A DNA stretch of 64,000 nt from Victivallis lenta (GCF_009695545.1 NZ_VUNS01000002.1:62001-126000); one strand, 5' to 3'; positions 19,722 to 30,204 are shown, counted from the stretch's first letter. Notes: a model not told the origin generated them from the sequence alone. A program made the numbers and translations.

Positions 19722-21080
19722 ATGTTCGAAGCCAAAGACATCATCGAAACCATCAGCATGATCCGCGAGGAGTGTCTCGACATCCGCACGATCACCATGG
19801 GCATTTCGCTCTACGACTGCCAGTGCGACAACGCGGACCGTCTCGCGACGCGCATCTACGACCGCATCATGAGCCGCGCCCGCGATCTGGTCAAAACCGG
19901 GGAGGAGATCGAAAAGAAATACGGCATTCCGATCATCAACAAGCGCGTGTCGGTCACCCCGATCGCCCTGATGGCCGGCGGACTCGACGTCGACGGCGCG
20001 GTCAAGCTGGCCCGGACGCTCGACCGCGCCGCGCACGAGCTCGGAATCAACTTCATCGGCGGCTACAGCGCGCTGGTCCAGAAGGGATTCACGAACGGGA
20101 GCCGCACGCTCATTTCTTCAATCCCGCAGGCGCTCGCCGAGACGGAACGCGTCTGCTCCTCGGTCAACGTCGCCAGCACGAAGGCCGGCATCAACATGGA
20201 TGCGGTCGCCGAAATGGGGCGCGTGATCCGCGAAACCGCGGAGCGGACCCGGGAGCGGCAGTCCATCGGCTGCGCGAAGCTCGTGGTCTTCGCCAACGTC
20301 CCCGAGGACAATCCGTTCATGGCCGGAGCCTTCCACGGAATCGGAGAGCCGGAGACCGTCATCAACGTCGGCGTCTCCGGTCCCGGGGTGGTCGCCTCCG
20401 CGATCCGCCGCAAAGGCGCCTGCGACCTGACCGAAGTGGCGGAGACAATCAAGCGCACCGCCTTCAAAATCACCCGCGTCGGCCAGCTGGTCGCCCGCGA
20501 AGCCTCGGAACGGCTCGGCGTCCCGTTCGGAATCGTCGATCTCTCGCTGGCCCCGACGCCCGCCGTCGGCGACTCGGTCGCCTACATCCTCGAGTCGATG
20601 GGACTCGAGAAATGCGGCTGCCACGGCACAACCGCTGCGCTGGCCATGCTGAACGACGCCGTCAAAAAGGGCGGCGTGATGGCCTCGTCGCACGTCGGCG
20701 GGCTCTCCGGCGCGTTCATTCCCGTCTCCGAAGACGCCGGCATGATCGAAGCGGCCCGCTGCGGAGCGCTCAGCCTCGAAAAGCTCGAAGCGATGACGGC
20801 GGTCTGCTCGGTCGGGCTCGACATGATCGCGATTCCGGGCGATACCCCGGCGGAGGTGATCTCCGGTATCATCGCGGACGAGATGGCCATCGGCGTGGTG
20901 AACTCGAAAACCACGGCGGTCCGCCTGATCCCCGCCATCGGCTGCAAGGTCGGGGACGCCATCTCCTTCGGCGGCCTGCTCGGCGAAGCTCCGGTCATCC
21001 CGGTGAACACCTGCTCTCCGGCCGGATTCATCGGCCGGGGCGGCCGCATCCCGGCCCCGATCCAGAGCCTGAAAAACTGA
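19722..21080 (+). CDS. PFL family protein (UPF0210/DUF711)
   Basis: A 452-residue protein that matches the UPF0210 family throughout: [76 protein letters not shown] and [19 protein letters not shown]. The family is structurally related to glycyl-radical enzymes of the pyruvate formate-lyase group, but no activity is established. The start follows the ACT gene stop by two bases, so translation is probably coupled. The gene is soluble and cytoplasmic by composition. After its stop comes a 332-base gap before the next convergent gene. Confidence 0.92.
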   Translation: MFEAKDIIETISMIREECLDIRTITMGISLYDCQCDNADRLATRIYDRIMSRARDLVKTGEEIEKKYGIPIINKRVSVTPIALMAGGLDVDGAVKLARTLDRAAHELGINFIGGYSALVQKGFTNGSRTLISSIPQALAETERVCSSVNVASTKAGINMDAVAEMGRVIRETAERTRERQSIGCAKLVVFANVPEDNPFMAGAFHGIGEPETVINVGVSGPGVVASAIRRKGACDLTEVAETIKRTAFKITRVGQLVAREASERLGVPFGIVDLSLAPTPAVGDSVAYILESMGLEKCGCHGTTAALAMLNDAVKKGGVMASSHVGGLSGAFIPVSEDAGMIEAARCGALSLEKLEAMTAVCSVGLDMIAIPGDTPAEVISGIIADEMAIGVVNSKTTAVRLIPAIGCKVGDAISFGGLLGEAPVIPVNTCSPAGFIGRGGRIPAPIQSLKN

Positions 21081-21197
21081 ACCGGCGAAACGGCCGGCTC
21101 CGGGTGCAGCGCAGACGCGCGGCCCGGAGCAGCCTGTGCGGAACGGGGTTATAAACGGACCCGGTCGAACGTTCAGCGCACCTTCCGTTCCCGCGTC

Positions 21198-21416
21198 TCA
21201 CCATTTGCATCCGGGCTCCGGAATCTCTCGCAGGAGGGAGGAAGCGCCTCCTCCCCGTCCGGCGAACCGCCGCCGAAAGCCGCCAGTCCGCATACAGGAA
21301 GGCCAGCCGGAGCAGCACCGGCAGCAGCAGAATTGAACAGAGGCAAATTCCGGTCCGGTGCCCCTCAGCCAGACGGCAGTCCGTGATTTTGTTTCAACGT
21401 CCTGATATTCGCTCAT
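21198..21416 (-). pseudogene. Possible frameshifted small membrane protein gene
   Basis: An ATG at 21416 overlaps the TGA of the upstream gene (ATGA) and follows a strong GGGGAGGGG site, so ribosomes should enter here. The zero frame encodes 72 residues that turn implausible (SVQFCCCRCCSGW). Reading one base over after the G-run, the same DNA gives a clean membrane segment, ICLCSILLLPVLLRLAFLY. This fits a small membrane protein broken by a one-base change in GGGG, or a sequencing error. I see no other gene in 21081-21412. Confidence 0.3.
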
Positions 21417-22795
21417 TTCCCCTCCCCCGTCATGCGCCGGTTCCAGACCGGGATATGGCCATCCTTGTCGGAACGGGTGTCACCGACTTCCGCCACCTCC
21501 GGATCGCCGCCGCCGTAAACCCGGTATCCTTCGAAGGTTTCGACCGCTTCGCTCTCCATGTTCCAATACGGCAATACGCCCCGCTCGAACCGGAGCGGTT
21601 CGCCCGTGAACGGGTTCTTCGGGACTTCCGGCAGGAACTCCGGCACCAGCGCCGAAAGCCCCTCCGGCAGTTTCCCGTACTTCCGAAGATACAGCTCGAC
21701 CGCCAGTCCGGCGCGGATCGTCCGCATGAAGGCACATGACCGCCCCATACGCCTGATGATCAGAAACTCCGCATCCTGCCGAAACGGTTCGAACGGATAT
21801 GCAATCGTATCGTCGTGCCCCCGTGACATCTCCACCAGTTCCGCGCGGATGTCCTCCAGGCACTCGGCCCGGCAAAGCTGCCGCAGGCGCATATTGCGGT
21901 CGATAAATTCCCGGGCCTCCGAATAGACATGCGGCAGATAAAGCGGCTTCAAAACCGAAATCAGCCACTCCGGGATATCCGAACCAAATCCGAGAAGAAC
22001 ACAGGTGCGGGGCCAGTTCAAGGCATAGTCGGCAATCATGGACTGTTCGCTCTCCAAAGCCAGGGAGAAGCGCTCCCGCCATTTCGCCTCCTGAGGCGGC
22101 ATGGAGTCCGCCCAGCGCTGCAGCGTCGCCGAATCGAACTTCCCGATCGTTCCCTCCCGAGCGGCATCCATCAAACCGCCCAAGTGAATTTGCAGCAAGG
22201 CATTGCCCAGAATCCGCGAAGTAAAAAACGGTTCACGCGAAATGCGCTTCCACAACACGGAACCCGTATCGAAAACCCGGATGGCCGCGGCAATATCACC
22301 CGTCCCCGCCAGATACCGGAAATGCTGACTACGGAACAGCATATAGTTCCGCATGAACCACCAATACGGCGAATCGATTTCCATGATTTTCCCGCTGACG
22401 ACCCGGTACGCATATCCGGCCTCCGGATGCTGTTCCCAAATGCGGTCCGCCTGTTCGATATCGGAACGGTGAGCGGCCAGAAAACGGGCCAGCTCTTCCG
22501 GCTCCAAATCCTGAAACCACTGCTGCGTCTCTTCCGGAGCCGCTTCGACGATTCGCCGGACCGAGCCCATCAGAAGGTCGAATGCGGCGGAATCGGGCGA
22601 TCCCACCCGCTTCTGCAACCCCGGAGCGGAACACGCAATCCCCTGCAGTTCCTGCCTCCGCACCGCCGCCTCGAGCTGAAGTCGAGAGTAAAAAACAAAC
22701 CCGGCCCAGAGCAAAATCAGAAACAGCGGAAGCAGAATGCACCCGGCCCAGACCGGATGCCCGGGCAAAAAACGTTTTATCTGAAAAAATCTCAT
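21413..22795 (-). CDS. Uncharacterised membrane-anchored protein
   Basis: A 460-residue protein I do not recognise by name. The start at 22795 gives a basic N-terminus followed by one membrane helix (WAGCILLPLFLILLWAGFVF). The rest is soluble and helical and would face the periplasm. The C-terminal 100 residues contain ELYLRKYGKLPEGLSALVPE and LPEVPKNPFTGEPLRFERG, then YRVYGGGDPE. This pattern recurs in large Planctomycetes/Lentisphaerae membrane proteins and resembles the C-terminal part of GspG-type pseudopilins. No catalytic motif is evident. It has its own promoter and overlaps a possible small membrane gene at its end. Codon use matches its neighbours, though the start region is less GC-rich. 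Confidence 0.6.
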   Translation of the reverse strand: MRFFQIKRFLPGHPVWAGCILLPLFLILLWAGFVFYSRLQLEAAVRRQELQGIACSAPGLQKRVGSPDSAAFDLLMGSVRRIVEAAPEETQQWFQDLEPEELARFLAAHRSDIEQADRIWEQHPEAGYAYRVVSGKIMEIDSPYWWFMRNYMLFRSQHFRYLAGTGDIAAAIRVFDTGSVLWKRISREPFFTSRILGNALLQIHLGGLMDAAREGTIGKFDSATLQRWADSMPPQEAKWRERFSLALESEQSMIADYALNWPRTCVLLGFGSDIPEWLISVLKPLYLPHVYSEAREFIDRNMRLRQLCRAECLEDIRAELVEMSRGHDDTIAYPFEPFRQDAEFLIIRRMGRSCAFMRTIRAGLAVELYLRKYGKLPEGLSALVPEFLPEVPKNPFTGEPLRFERGVLPYWNMESEAVETFEGYRVYGGGDPEVAEVGDTRSDKDGHIPVWNRRMTGEGK

Positions 22796-22821
22796 GATTC
22801 GTCCGCTCTCCCGCAGGAGAG

Positions 22822-22850
22822 AAGATACACCGGCAAGGCGGTTTTGCCAA
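22822..22850 (-). promoter_or_regulatory. Putative promoter of the membrane-anchored protein gene
   Basis: On the minus strand TTGGCA (22845-22850) and TATCTT (22822-22827) with a 17-base spacer, 26 bases before the start codon. Confidence 0.4.
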
Positions 22851-22891
22851 TACGTGCGAATCGAATTGATGCTTGTTTCGGTTGAAAACTT

Positions 22892-22933
22892 AAAAAAAAT
22901 ACGGCGGAGGAGGCGTTTCCACCCCGCCCCGCC
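22892..22933 (-). terminator. Rho-independent terminator of the LacI/hydrolase/pseudopilin operon
   Basis: Read on the minus strand, a G+C hairpin (arms near 22922-22933 and 22903-22915, with two mismatches) is followed by a run of eight T (22892-22899). It lies 39 bases after the stop of the last operon gene, as expected for an operon end. Confidence 0.6.
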
Positions 22934-22971
22934 GCTTCGGGCTGCATGCGGAAATGATTCCGCAACACGCT

Positions 22972-25929
22972 TCACTTGTCGGAAAAATAACCGTCCAGCC
23001 ACCGGTTGGCGGCGACGACGCCCGATACGAAATCGCGGTACGGCCTGCCCTCGTTGTCCACCAGGCCCCACCCCTGCCCTTCGCTGTCCGCCAGATTCTG
23101 ATAGGCGAAATGGACCATGCCGGCCACGAACGGGAAGCTCTCGACGACCTGTTTCACGACCTTGCCGTGGCCGATTCCGCGCTCGTGCTGCGTGGTCAGC
23201 TGCGCCGACGGCGACGCCATGCGCACATCTAGCGCCTGAACACCCCATTCGGTCAGCAGGACCGGCTTGCCGGTCACCCGGTGCGCCTTTTCGATCTCGG
23301 CGATCTGGCGGTCGACGTATTTCGCATCCTTCCAGACCCACATCGGATAGGAGTTCCACGCGATCACATCGTAATCCTTCCAGACCGCCAGCATCTCCTC
23401 GGTCGACGCCCCCATGAAGCGGTTGCTGCCGATGATCTTGTCCGGCATGAACTCGCGCATCGTCCTGAGCACGTAATCGGCATAGACGCCGACGGTGTAC
23501 ACGGCGAAGTCGTCGAAGTCCCGGCGCATGCGTCCCTTCTTTTCGTCGCGCTCGTCGCCGCCCAGCCGGCGGCCGATCTGCGCCATCGCCGCGGCCGCCG
23601 TCGGATCGGCCATGAACGGAACTTTGCCGAGCGGGTCGGGCTTCTTCACGAGAACATCCTCAAAGCTGTCGAGGTACTCCTTTTCCGCCTTGCCGAACCA
23701 GGCGAGGTTCAACATGCGCAGATCGTCCCGGTAACGCTCCCGCAGCCAGCGGACGAACTCCCGGCCGCACGCCTCCGAATAGACGAATCCGGAGGAGGAG
23801 CGCCCGGCGAGATTGCCTTCCAGATGGGCTTCGTTGTTCACGAAGAACCCGACGCAGGCCGGATCGCCGTTCCACCGTTTTCCGGCCTCCGCCGCCCGGC
23901 GGCGCAGCTTCCGCCGCCACTCTTCGCTGAAGGGATCGGGAACGCCCGGAAGCTTTTCCCCGTTCCGGTTCATCAGGCCGGGACCGCCGTCGTGACATCC
24001 GAGGTAGGTGAAGTAGACCATGCCCCGGCGGGCACCCGCCGCGAACGCCGTGTCGCTCGTGGCGGAGACCGCCAGCCCGTTGAAGCCGAGCCGCTGCACG
24101 AATCCCGACGCCTCGTCGGCCCACTCCTTCTCGGAGGAATAGGCGCGGCGCGCCCAGTCGGAATAGCTGTAATTCTCATAAATGCGGCCTACCACCTGGG
24201 TCCCGTTGAAGAAGAACGGCTTGCCCGACGGGCTCCGCAGATACCAGCGGCCGTTCACCTCAACGGTGCTCCACCTGCCCGCCTCGGGCGCGACCTGCAA
24301 TCTGGCGGCGGCCGGACGAAAGGCGGGTCCGCCGGCGTAATCCGGCCGTTCGGCGGGCGGTCGCCATGCCCCGGGCATCCGGACCGGATAGATGTCCAGT
24401 CCCCGAAGCCGGAGCTGTTCCCTGATGGGGCGGACCGCCGCCTTGCCGGAGGCTCCGCTCCACGCCGCATCCGAGACGATCACCCGGCGGAGATCCTGTT
24501 CCACCCATCCCAGCGCAACCATGCCGCGCGCCGTTCCCGGCGCGATCTCGAACTCAATGCGGTTTTCGCCTTCCCGCAGCACGCCGTCGAGCGGCCACTC
24601 GGCCGCGACGGGCCATCGGGGATTCATCGCCCAGCCGTTGTGGTTGCCGAGGACGCCTCGGCCGATCTCCCGGCCGTTGACGCGCAAAGTGAAGGCCGGT
24701 TCGGCCAGCGCCATGATCCACGCCTTTTCCGGCGTGCCGTTCACTGTGAACGTGCGGCGATACGATCCCGGTTCCACCAGCCACTGCGGCCGGACGAGCG
24801 GCGTGAACGGTGTCGCCTCTCGGGTCAGCCGCACCTCGGCGATTTCCACGGCAAGCGGAGACCCCTTGTCGCCGAGGAAGCCGATCTCGAACGACGACGC
24901 GGTCGCCGCCGCGCCGCCGCGCCAGGTGTCGCCGCCCATAAGTTCGGCAAGCGAAATTTTTTCACGCTGCCAGCGTCCGGTGACCGGAGGCAGCCGGAGC
25001 GTCCGCCTCCTGCCGTCCCACTCCCTGACGGTCATGCCGGGATTCACCGACCGCACGGACGACCCTTCGGGCAGAAAATAGGCGAACTCCAGCCAGGTGT
25101 CCGCCAGCGGCGCCTCGACCCGGAAGGTCAGCGCCAGCGCATTGGCTTCCGTTTCGAACCGGAACACCTGTTCCGGATTCCCCATCGGCGGCGAAGACGC
25201 GGCGGGCTTCGCCCTTTCTCGCGTCACCCGGCCGGGAGCCCAGACTCCGGCGAAGGCGGGCAGCTCCTCCCCCGCGTTCCAGACGCCGAGCACCTCCGGA
25301 GCGAGAGCGGCCGAATAGATGTTGCCCGCATCGGCCGCCGCCGCGCCGCCCGATGCCGGCGGCGCGCTCACTCCGGCCGCAAGACGGCCGATCTCCAGCA
25401 CGATCGGCCCGCCGGAGGCAAGAACGCCGAGCTCAAGCGAATCGGCATGCTCTCCCCCGGCCCGCCGCGCGGCCGCCGAATAAGCGCCGTCGAGCGGCCA
25501 GCGGACGGTCGTCCACATCCCTTTCACCGGCGTCACGTCGGCGGCGATCAGTTTGCCTTTGCGCTCCCCTTCGCGCACCCGCACTCCGGGCCGCAGCTTG
25601 ACAACTTTGGAATCCTCCGGCAGCCAGTAGGTGAATTCGAACCAGCCGTTTTCGAGCTTCAGGCCGGTCTCCGCCAGCTTCACCGAGCAGGCCAGCGCCT
25701 TGTCGGTCTCTTTCGAGTCGAAGCGCCAGACCCTGCCGATTCCCTCCGCCGCTGCCGCGGGCTCCTTCACCTTCAGCAGCGCCCCGCCCGACGGAGTCCA
25801 GGCGACCTTCGCCGGAGGCGTGTCCGTCCCCGGCCGCCACTCGCGCACCACGCCGGACTCCGCCGCTGCCGCGTTCCAACCGCCCCAGCAGAGCACTCCC
25901 GCCAGGGCGCCGTACAACCACACCTTCAT
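22972..25929 (-). CDS. Secreted clan GH-A glycoside hydrolase (agarase/beta-galactosidase-like)
   Basis: A 985-residue protein. The start at 25929 gives a signal peptide (MKVWLYGALAGVLCWGGWNA, AAAES). The first 480 residues contain two similar beta-sandwich units (VVREWRPGTDTPPAKVAW and LGVWNAGEELPAFAGVWAPG), likely binding domains. The catalytic barrel begins near RWYLRSPSGKPFFFNGTQVV. Probable acid/base is Glu700 in FFVNNEAH and nucleophile Glu894 in LLTEWGV, the arrangement of clan GH-A. The closest known style is GH50/GH42, but I cannot name the family. It starts 19 bases after the pseudopilin gene and is last in the LacI-headed operon. Confidence 0.75.
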   Translation of the reverse strand: MKVWLYGALAGVLCWGGWNAAAAESGVVREWRPGTDTPPAKVAWTPSGGALLKVKEPAAAAEGIGRVWRFDSKETDKALACSVKLAETGLKLENGWFEFTYWLPEDSKVVKLRPGVRVREGERKGKLIAADVTPVKGMWTTVRWPLDGAYSAAARRAGGEHADSLELGVLASGGPIVLEIGRLAAGVSAPPASGGAAAADAGNIYSAALAPEVLGVWNAGEELPAFAGVWAPGRVTRERAKPAASSPPMGNPEQVFRFETEANALALTFRVEAPLADTWLEFAYFLPEGSSVRSVNPGMTVREWDGRRRTLRLPPVTGRWQREKISLAELMGGDTWRGGAAATASSFEIGFLGDKGSPLAVEIAEVRLTREATPFTPLVRPQWLVEPGSYRRTFTVNGTPEKAWIMALAEPAFTLRVNGREIGRGVLGNHNGWAMNPRWPVAAEWPLDGVLREGENRIEFEIAPGTARGMVALGWVEQDLRRVIVSDAAWSGASGKAAVRPIREQLRLRGLDIYPVRMPGAWRPPAERPDYAGGPAFRPAAARLQVAPEAGRWSTVEVNGRWYLRSPSGKPFFFNGTQVVGRIYENYSYSDWARRAYSSEKEWADEASGFVQRLGFNGLAVSATSDTAFAAGARRGMVYFTYLGCHDGGPGLMNRNGEKLPGVPDPFSEEWRRKLRRRAAEAGKRWNGDPACVGFFVNNEAHLEGNLAGRSSSGFVYSEACGREFVRWLRERYRDDLRMLNLAWFGKAEKEYLDSFEDVLVKKPDPLGKVPFMADPTAAAAMAQIGRRLGGDERDEKKGRMRRDFDDFAVYTVGVYADYVLRTMREFMPDKIIGSNRFMGASTEEMLAVWKDYDVIAWNSYPMWVWKDAKYVDRQIAEIEKAHRVTGKPVLLTEWGVQALDVRMASPSAQLTTQHERGIGHGKVVKQVVESFPFVAGMVHFAYQNLADSEGQGWGLVDNEGRPYRDFVSGVVAANRWLDGYFSDK

Positions 25930-25948
25930 ATGCTTCGGACCTCTCCGC

Positions 25949-26692
25949 TCAACGGTCATTCATTTTCGGGCTGTCCGGCCACTGGAACACATACTTGTGC
26001 GACAGCGTGCCCCAGCTTTGACCCGACCGGATCGTTCCGGTATGGCCGTCCATGAAAAGCGTGTTCGCCAGCCCGTTGTGGCGGTAGATCTGCGGATAGC
26101 GCGCATTGGTAACGCCGGCCATCTCCGACCCGAGGTGAAAGATGTCTCTGCCGTCCATCACATAGGCGGTGACCGACGGGCGGCGCATCCGGGTCACCGG
26201 CAGCGGATTGTACTGCTGTGAACCGCCGGTCCACGCCTGATTGCAGACGCCTGCGGTCGTCGCGATGCAGGCATACGAAACCCAGGTCGGCTTATCGTTT
26301 ATCCGATAATTCATTTTATCGCTGCGCGTGTCTCCGAGATTTTCGGTGAAACTGCCGCCGCCTTTGGTCTCACTGTTGTACCCTTCGACCGGAGTGGCGC
26401 CGGGACAGGAGAAAATTTTCGCGCCGGCCCCATACAGGTGTGCGAGGCGCATGTACCAGTGCGTCACCGGTTTGCCGTTCGCCGACATGACGTACTGTCC
26501 GATCGGCCAGTAATCCTTGTGGTCGGAGGAGTAAAACTGGCTCGACGCCCCGATCTGCTTCAAATTCGCAAGACAGTTCGCACTTTTGGCCCGCGCCCGC
26601 GCCTGGTTCAGCGCCGGCAGCAGCATCGAAGCGAGGATCGCGATGATTGCGATCACAACCAGGAGCTCGATCAGAGTAAACGACTTTCTCAT
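25949..26692 (-). CDS. Type II secretion-like pseudopilin with H-X9-DG motif
   Basis: A 247-residue protein with a prepilin leader and helix: [20 protein letters not shown], cleaved before the Phe after Ser by a prepilin peptidase, with the conserved Glu at position 5 of the mature form. [20 protein letters not shown] and LANLKQIG follow, then a globular part ending in [15 protein letters not shown], the H-X9-DG signature of the large pseudopilin groups of Planctomycetes and Lentisphaerae. The helix would anchor it in the inner membrane or a pseudopilus. It lies between two glycoside hydrolase genes (15 and 19 bases away) and so is expressed with them. Confidence 0.92.
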   Translation of the reverse strand: MRKSFTLIELLVVIAIIAILASMLLPALNQARARAKSANCLANLKQIGASSQFYSSDHKDYWPIGQYVMSANGKPVTHWYMRLAHLYGAGAKIFSCPGATPVEGYNSETKGGGSFTENLGDTRSDKMNYRINDKPTWVSYACIATTAGVCNQAWTGGSQQYNPLPVTRMRRPSVTAYVMDGRDIFHLGSEMAGVTNARYPQIYRHNGLANTLFMDGHTGTIRSGQSWGTLSHKYVFQWPDSPKMNDR

Positions 26693-26707
26693 ATCCGTTT
26701 TCCTTTC

Positions 26708-29700
26708 TTATTGGAGTCGGCACCAGCCGAAAAGTTCCGTATCCTTGCCGCCTTCGATTCCGCCGAAATGCTCCATGAGCCGGAGCCGCTTGCCGGAGTC
26801 GTTGTCGTTCACGAGAAGCGCCATCCGGAAAAGCTCGCCCGGCTGCGTCCCGATTTTCAGGAACGCGAGCGGAATCTCGAAGCGGTAATGCGTCACGCCC
26901 TCCTCCCGGGTGATCTCTAGCGGAATCGCGGCGGCTCCGATCTTCGCCGGGTCCGGCGAATGGTGGCACCAGGCGATCGGCCTGCCGTCCGGTCCGCCGG
27001 AGACGGTCAGCTCGGAGTGTTCCCCCCTCCGGTTCGCAAAGCCGAGCTGGATCGAATCATTGCGCCAGTTCATCGCGCCGCTCATCGGCACGGAGTGATC
27101 CTGATCGCGCACGTCGGCCTCGAACACGAGGCGGTCCGCCCGGCGACCGACCCGGATTTCCGCCGACAGGTCGTCTTTGCCGGCCCAGCGCGGCGTAGTC
27201 GGATCAAACACCAGTTCGGTCAGTTTCGATTCGTCATCGAGCCGGATCGGCCGCGCCGCATCGACCGCGCCGACCGGCTGCGCGATGAAAGCCCGCAGAA
27301 CCAGGTCTCCCCGATAGAGCAGCCGTCCCTTCGCGGCCGCCAGCTCCAGCGAAACCGGCAGCCGCAGCACGCCCGGTTCCGCATCGGCGCCGACCGCCAG
27401 CTTCAGCGCAAGCTTTTTACGTTCGCCCGGCGCGGCGGAGCCCGAAAGCGTTTCGTCCCCCTGTCTGAGCGTAAATTTGACCGTCTCGCGGTACGGATTG
27501 CGGAACTCGAGTTCGAGCGGACGCGTCTCTCCCGGCAGCCGGACCGCGTTCTCCGCCGTTTTCACCAGTTCGCCGACCGCCGAGACGGCCCCCTTCTTCG
27601 CCCGCAGATAGAACGGCAGCGGTTTCGTATTCACAAAGACGATGCCGTTTACCGGAGCGAGCACCTCGACGTTGCCGAAGATGTCGATGAGCCGGACCGG
27701 AACCTCGCTCCTGAGACAGAAACTGAACTCCGCCTTCTCCTGTTTCGGCCATGCGGCGTACACCTCTTCCTCTCCGGTCGTAAAGCGGTAGCTTTCGAGC
27801 CGCGAATCGAGCTCCGGAGCCGCCGCCGGAACCGTGTTCGCCAGCTGCCGGATCAGCTCGTTGTAAGCGACGAACGACGGCTTCGGCTGGTTGTCGACGG
27901 TCACGAGACCGAAAGAGTCGTCGGCATTGATGTATTTGTCCCAGTAGTCCTGCAGCATGAACCAGACGTAGAACTCCATGCCGACGGAGCGGGAGTACGC
28001 GAGCTTCTGAACCAGGATGCGGGCCTGGTTGTAAAACAGCTCCGGCTGGTTCTGGTACGAGCGGTAGCCGGTCTCGGTGTTCGCGAACGGTTTCTTCAGC
28101 TTCTTCTCCGCAAGCATGTCCCGCAGCCGCTGTGTGAAGCGTTTGTAGTCGCGCGTGCCGTCATGGGCGTGGTAGAGCGCAATGTCGTAGAAGTCGGAAT
28201 TGACCTGGTACGCCTGCTCCAGAAATCCCGGCGCCGCATTCGGGTGCGGCCCGATCACGTTGCCGCCGGTCCCGATCCTGACCGACGGGTTGATCTGTTT
28301 GAAGATCGGGTAGAGCTGCCGCATCGACTCCATATACTCCGGCACATTGATGCCGCGGCTCAGGTTCGGCTCGTTGAACCACTCGAAGTATTTGACGGCC
28401 GGGATGCTTTTCGTGAACTCCGCGACATGGCGGATGTGCTCGCGGAACAGTTCCGGATTCCGGCCCGACGGCCAGAGCGCCCCCGCCGGCTTCGGATCTT
28501 TCCCCTTCGTCCAGTTCGGGATGCCGCCCGCGTAATCGAGGCAGATGTCGAGCCCCGCATCGACATGCGGCTGCCAGAGCCGCCGGTAGCCGTCGAAGCC
28601 GATGGATTCACCGCGCGCGCCTTCGACACCGTGCCCGAGCAGGCCGCCGCGGATCATATCGACGCCGAGCAGTTTCATCCACTCCGCATGGAGCTTCGCC
28701 TCGTACGGAGCGGTGTTGACCTCCTGGTCCTCGACGCCGAACCACATCGGGATTTTGTTGAACCTGCCGTTGTTCGGCGTAAAAACGCCGAGCCAGCCGC
28801 GAACCGTATGCGAAACGTGTCCGTTCGAGGCGGTCACTTCGACGCAGTAGCCGCCGAACCGGCGGAACGGGTCGAGCCGGAACGAGACGCGCCCGAAACC
28901 GCCCGCGCCGACCGAAGCTTTCGCGCGGCGGCTCTGCACGAGCTTCCGTTCCGGATCGTACACCTTGAGCTCAAGCGAAGCGTCGATCCGTTCGTTCCGG
29001 GCGTTCCGGAGCCGGTAGCTCAGCAACACGGGCTCCCCGGCCGGACGGTTGAGCGCCGTGTAATCCGGGCGGACCTCAAGCTGCTTGGCCGGATTCGACA
29101 TATCCGCAATGTAAAAGAAATCGTCGAGCAGAATCCGGCTCTTCGCGGGTTTGTCGTTGCGGTAGAAAATCGTGCGCAGCGCGATCGGGAACCCGATCTT
29201 CTCATAGCCCGGCAGCGTTTCCGCATTCAGGTCGAGCCGGTAATCCTTCCAGCCGCGCCCTTCGATCCGGACGGGAACGGTCGTGAACGTGCGGTCGAAA
29301 CGGTCGACGAACGCAAAGCGGACCTCGCCCGCATTCCCCTCCGGGTCCGCAGAAAAGAGCAGCGCAGCCGGCACGGCCGGCATCTTGAAGATGCTGTTCT
29401 TGCCGAACCGGGCCTCCCCGCGCGGCGCGACCGTGTCGAAATGCATCGCGCCTGCCCAGCCGTCCTCACGGCGCGGGTCCGGAACCGAACCGAAGCTGAA
29501 ACTGAACGGATGCGCCGCCCCCGGACGCGCGCCCGGGCCATAGCCGCCGAGCCAGCTTGAGATGTCGGCGAAATCGTCGAGCGGTATTCTGCCGAGGTTC
29601 TTTTCGTCGATCACCGGGCGTTCCACCGCATAGAACGGGGTCATGTCCGCCAGTTCGGACCACGGCTTCCTGTCGGCCGGGCCGATCTTCTCGGCCATCT

Positions 29701-30172
29701 TCCAGCCGGACGCGTCGAATTCCGGCAGCGTCCACCCCTCCGGCGCTTCGGCGGAGGAACGGATGTTCCCGTTGCTGGCCAGCGGGATGACCGTGCCGTC
29801 CTTCAGCAGAATCTCCCCGCGGAACAGCACGCCGGCCGGCGGCAGGCCGTTGTAGACTTCGAACGAAATCACATTCTTCCCGGCCTTCAGCAGCGGCGCG
29901 AGGTTGTGCCGTTTCGCGTGCCAGCTCTGGAATTTCTGAAGCTGCGTACCGTTCACCCGGATGATGCCGCGGTCGTCGCAGGCGAAAAAGACCGGGGCGC
30001 TCTGCACTTCTCCGGGAAGCTCCAGCTCGACCCGGAAAAAGCGTGTGCTCCGGTCGAGCGGCTTCGCCTCGTGCCAGTACCAGAAGGAGGGCGGCGCCCC
30101 GGCCGCCGCGGCGGAGAGTGCGGCCAGGCACGACGCCGCCGCGAGCAGAAGATGCAGAATCGATCTTGACAT
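26708..30172 (-). CDS. Secreted multidomain clan GH-A glycoside hydrolase with C-terminal CBM9-like domain
   Basis: An 1154-residue protein with a signal peptide (MSRSILHLLLAAASCLAALS). The N-terminal beta-sandwich resembles a galactose-binding/GH2-type domain (FFRVELELPGEV, IIRVNGTQLQKF). A (beta/alpha)8 barrel from about residue 475 carries the likely acid/base Glu601 in YFEWFNEPN and nucleophile Glu700 in NTETGYRS, a GH39/GH-A arrangement. After a beta-sandwich region, the last 200 residues look like a CBM9/DOMON-type sugar-binding fold (PIRLDDESKLTEL to FRMALLVNDNDSGKR). It is the first structural gene after the LacI gene, 32 bases apart. Substrate unknown. Confidence 0.8.
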   Translation of the reverse strand: MSRSILHLLLAAASCLAALSAAAAGAPPSFWYWHEAKPLDRSTRFFRVELELPGEVQSAPVFFACDDRGIIRVNGTQLQKFQSWHAKRHNLAPLLKAGKNVISFEVYNGLPPAGVLFRGEILLKDGTVIPLASNGNIRSSAEAPEGWTLPEFDASGWKMAEKIGPADRKPWSELADMTPFYAVERPVIDEKNLGRIPLDDFADISSWLGGYGPGARPGAAHPFSFSFGSVPDPRREDGWAGAMHFDTVAPRGEARFGKNSIFKMPAVPAALLFSADPEGNAGEVRFAFVDRFDRTFTTVPVRIEGRGWKDYRLDLNAETLPGYEKIGFPIALRTIFYRNDKPAKSRILLDDFFYIADMSNPAKQLEVRPDYTALNRPAGEPVLLSYRLRNARNERIDASLELKVYDPERKLVQSRRAKASVGAGGFGRVSFRLDPFRRFGGYCVEVTASNGHVSHTVRGWLGVFTPNNGRFNKIPMWFGVEDQEVNTAPYEAKLHAEWMKLLGVDMIRGGLLGHGVEGARGESIGFDGYRRLWQPHVDAGLDICLDYAGGIPNWTKGKDPKPAGALWPSGRNPELFREHIRHVAEFTKSIPAVKYFEWFNEPNLSRGINVPEYMESMRQLYPIFKQINPSVRIGTGGNVIGPHPNAAPGFLEQAYQVNSDFYDIALYHAHDGTRDYKRFTQRLRDMLAEKKLKKPFANTETGYRSYQNQPELFYNQARILVQKLAYSRSVGMEFYVWFMLQDYWDKYINADDSFGLVTVDNQPKPSFVAYNELIRQLANTVPAAAPELDSRLESYRFTTGEEEVYAAWPKQEKAEFSFCLRSEVPVRLIDIFGNVEVLAPVNGIVFVNTKPLPFYLRAKKGAVSAVGELVKTAENAVRLPGETRPLELEFRNPYRETVKFTLRQGDETLSGSAAPGERKKLALKLAVGADAEPGVLRLPVSLELAAAKGRLLYRGDLVLRAFIAQPVGAVDAARPIRLDDESKLTELVFDPTTPRWAGKDDLSAEIRVGRRADRLVFEADVRDQDHSVPMSGAMNWRNDSIQLGFANRRGEHSELTVSGGPDGRPIAWCHHSPDPAKIGAAAIPLEITREEGVTHYRFEIPLAFLKIGTQPGELFRMALLVNDNDSGKRLRLMEHFGGIEGGKDTELFGWCRLQ

Positions 30173-30204
30173 GACAGAACCTTTCAGGGTTGATGATGCT
30201 TCGC

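Noticed and set aside
26960-29560. 866-residue open frame on the plus strand
   Set aside because: Antisense to the 1154-residue hydrolase, with no recognisable domain and no ribosome site.
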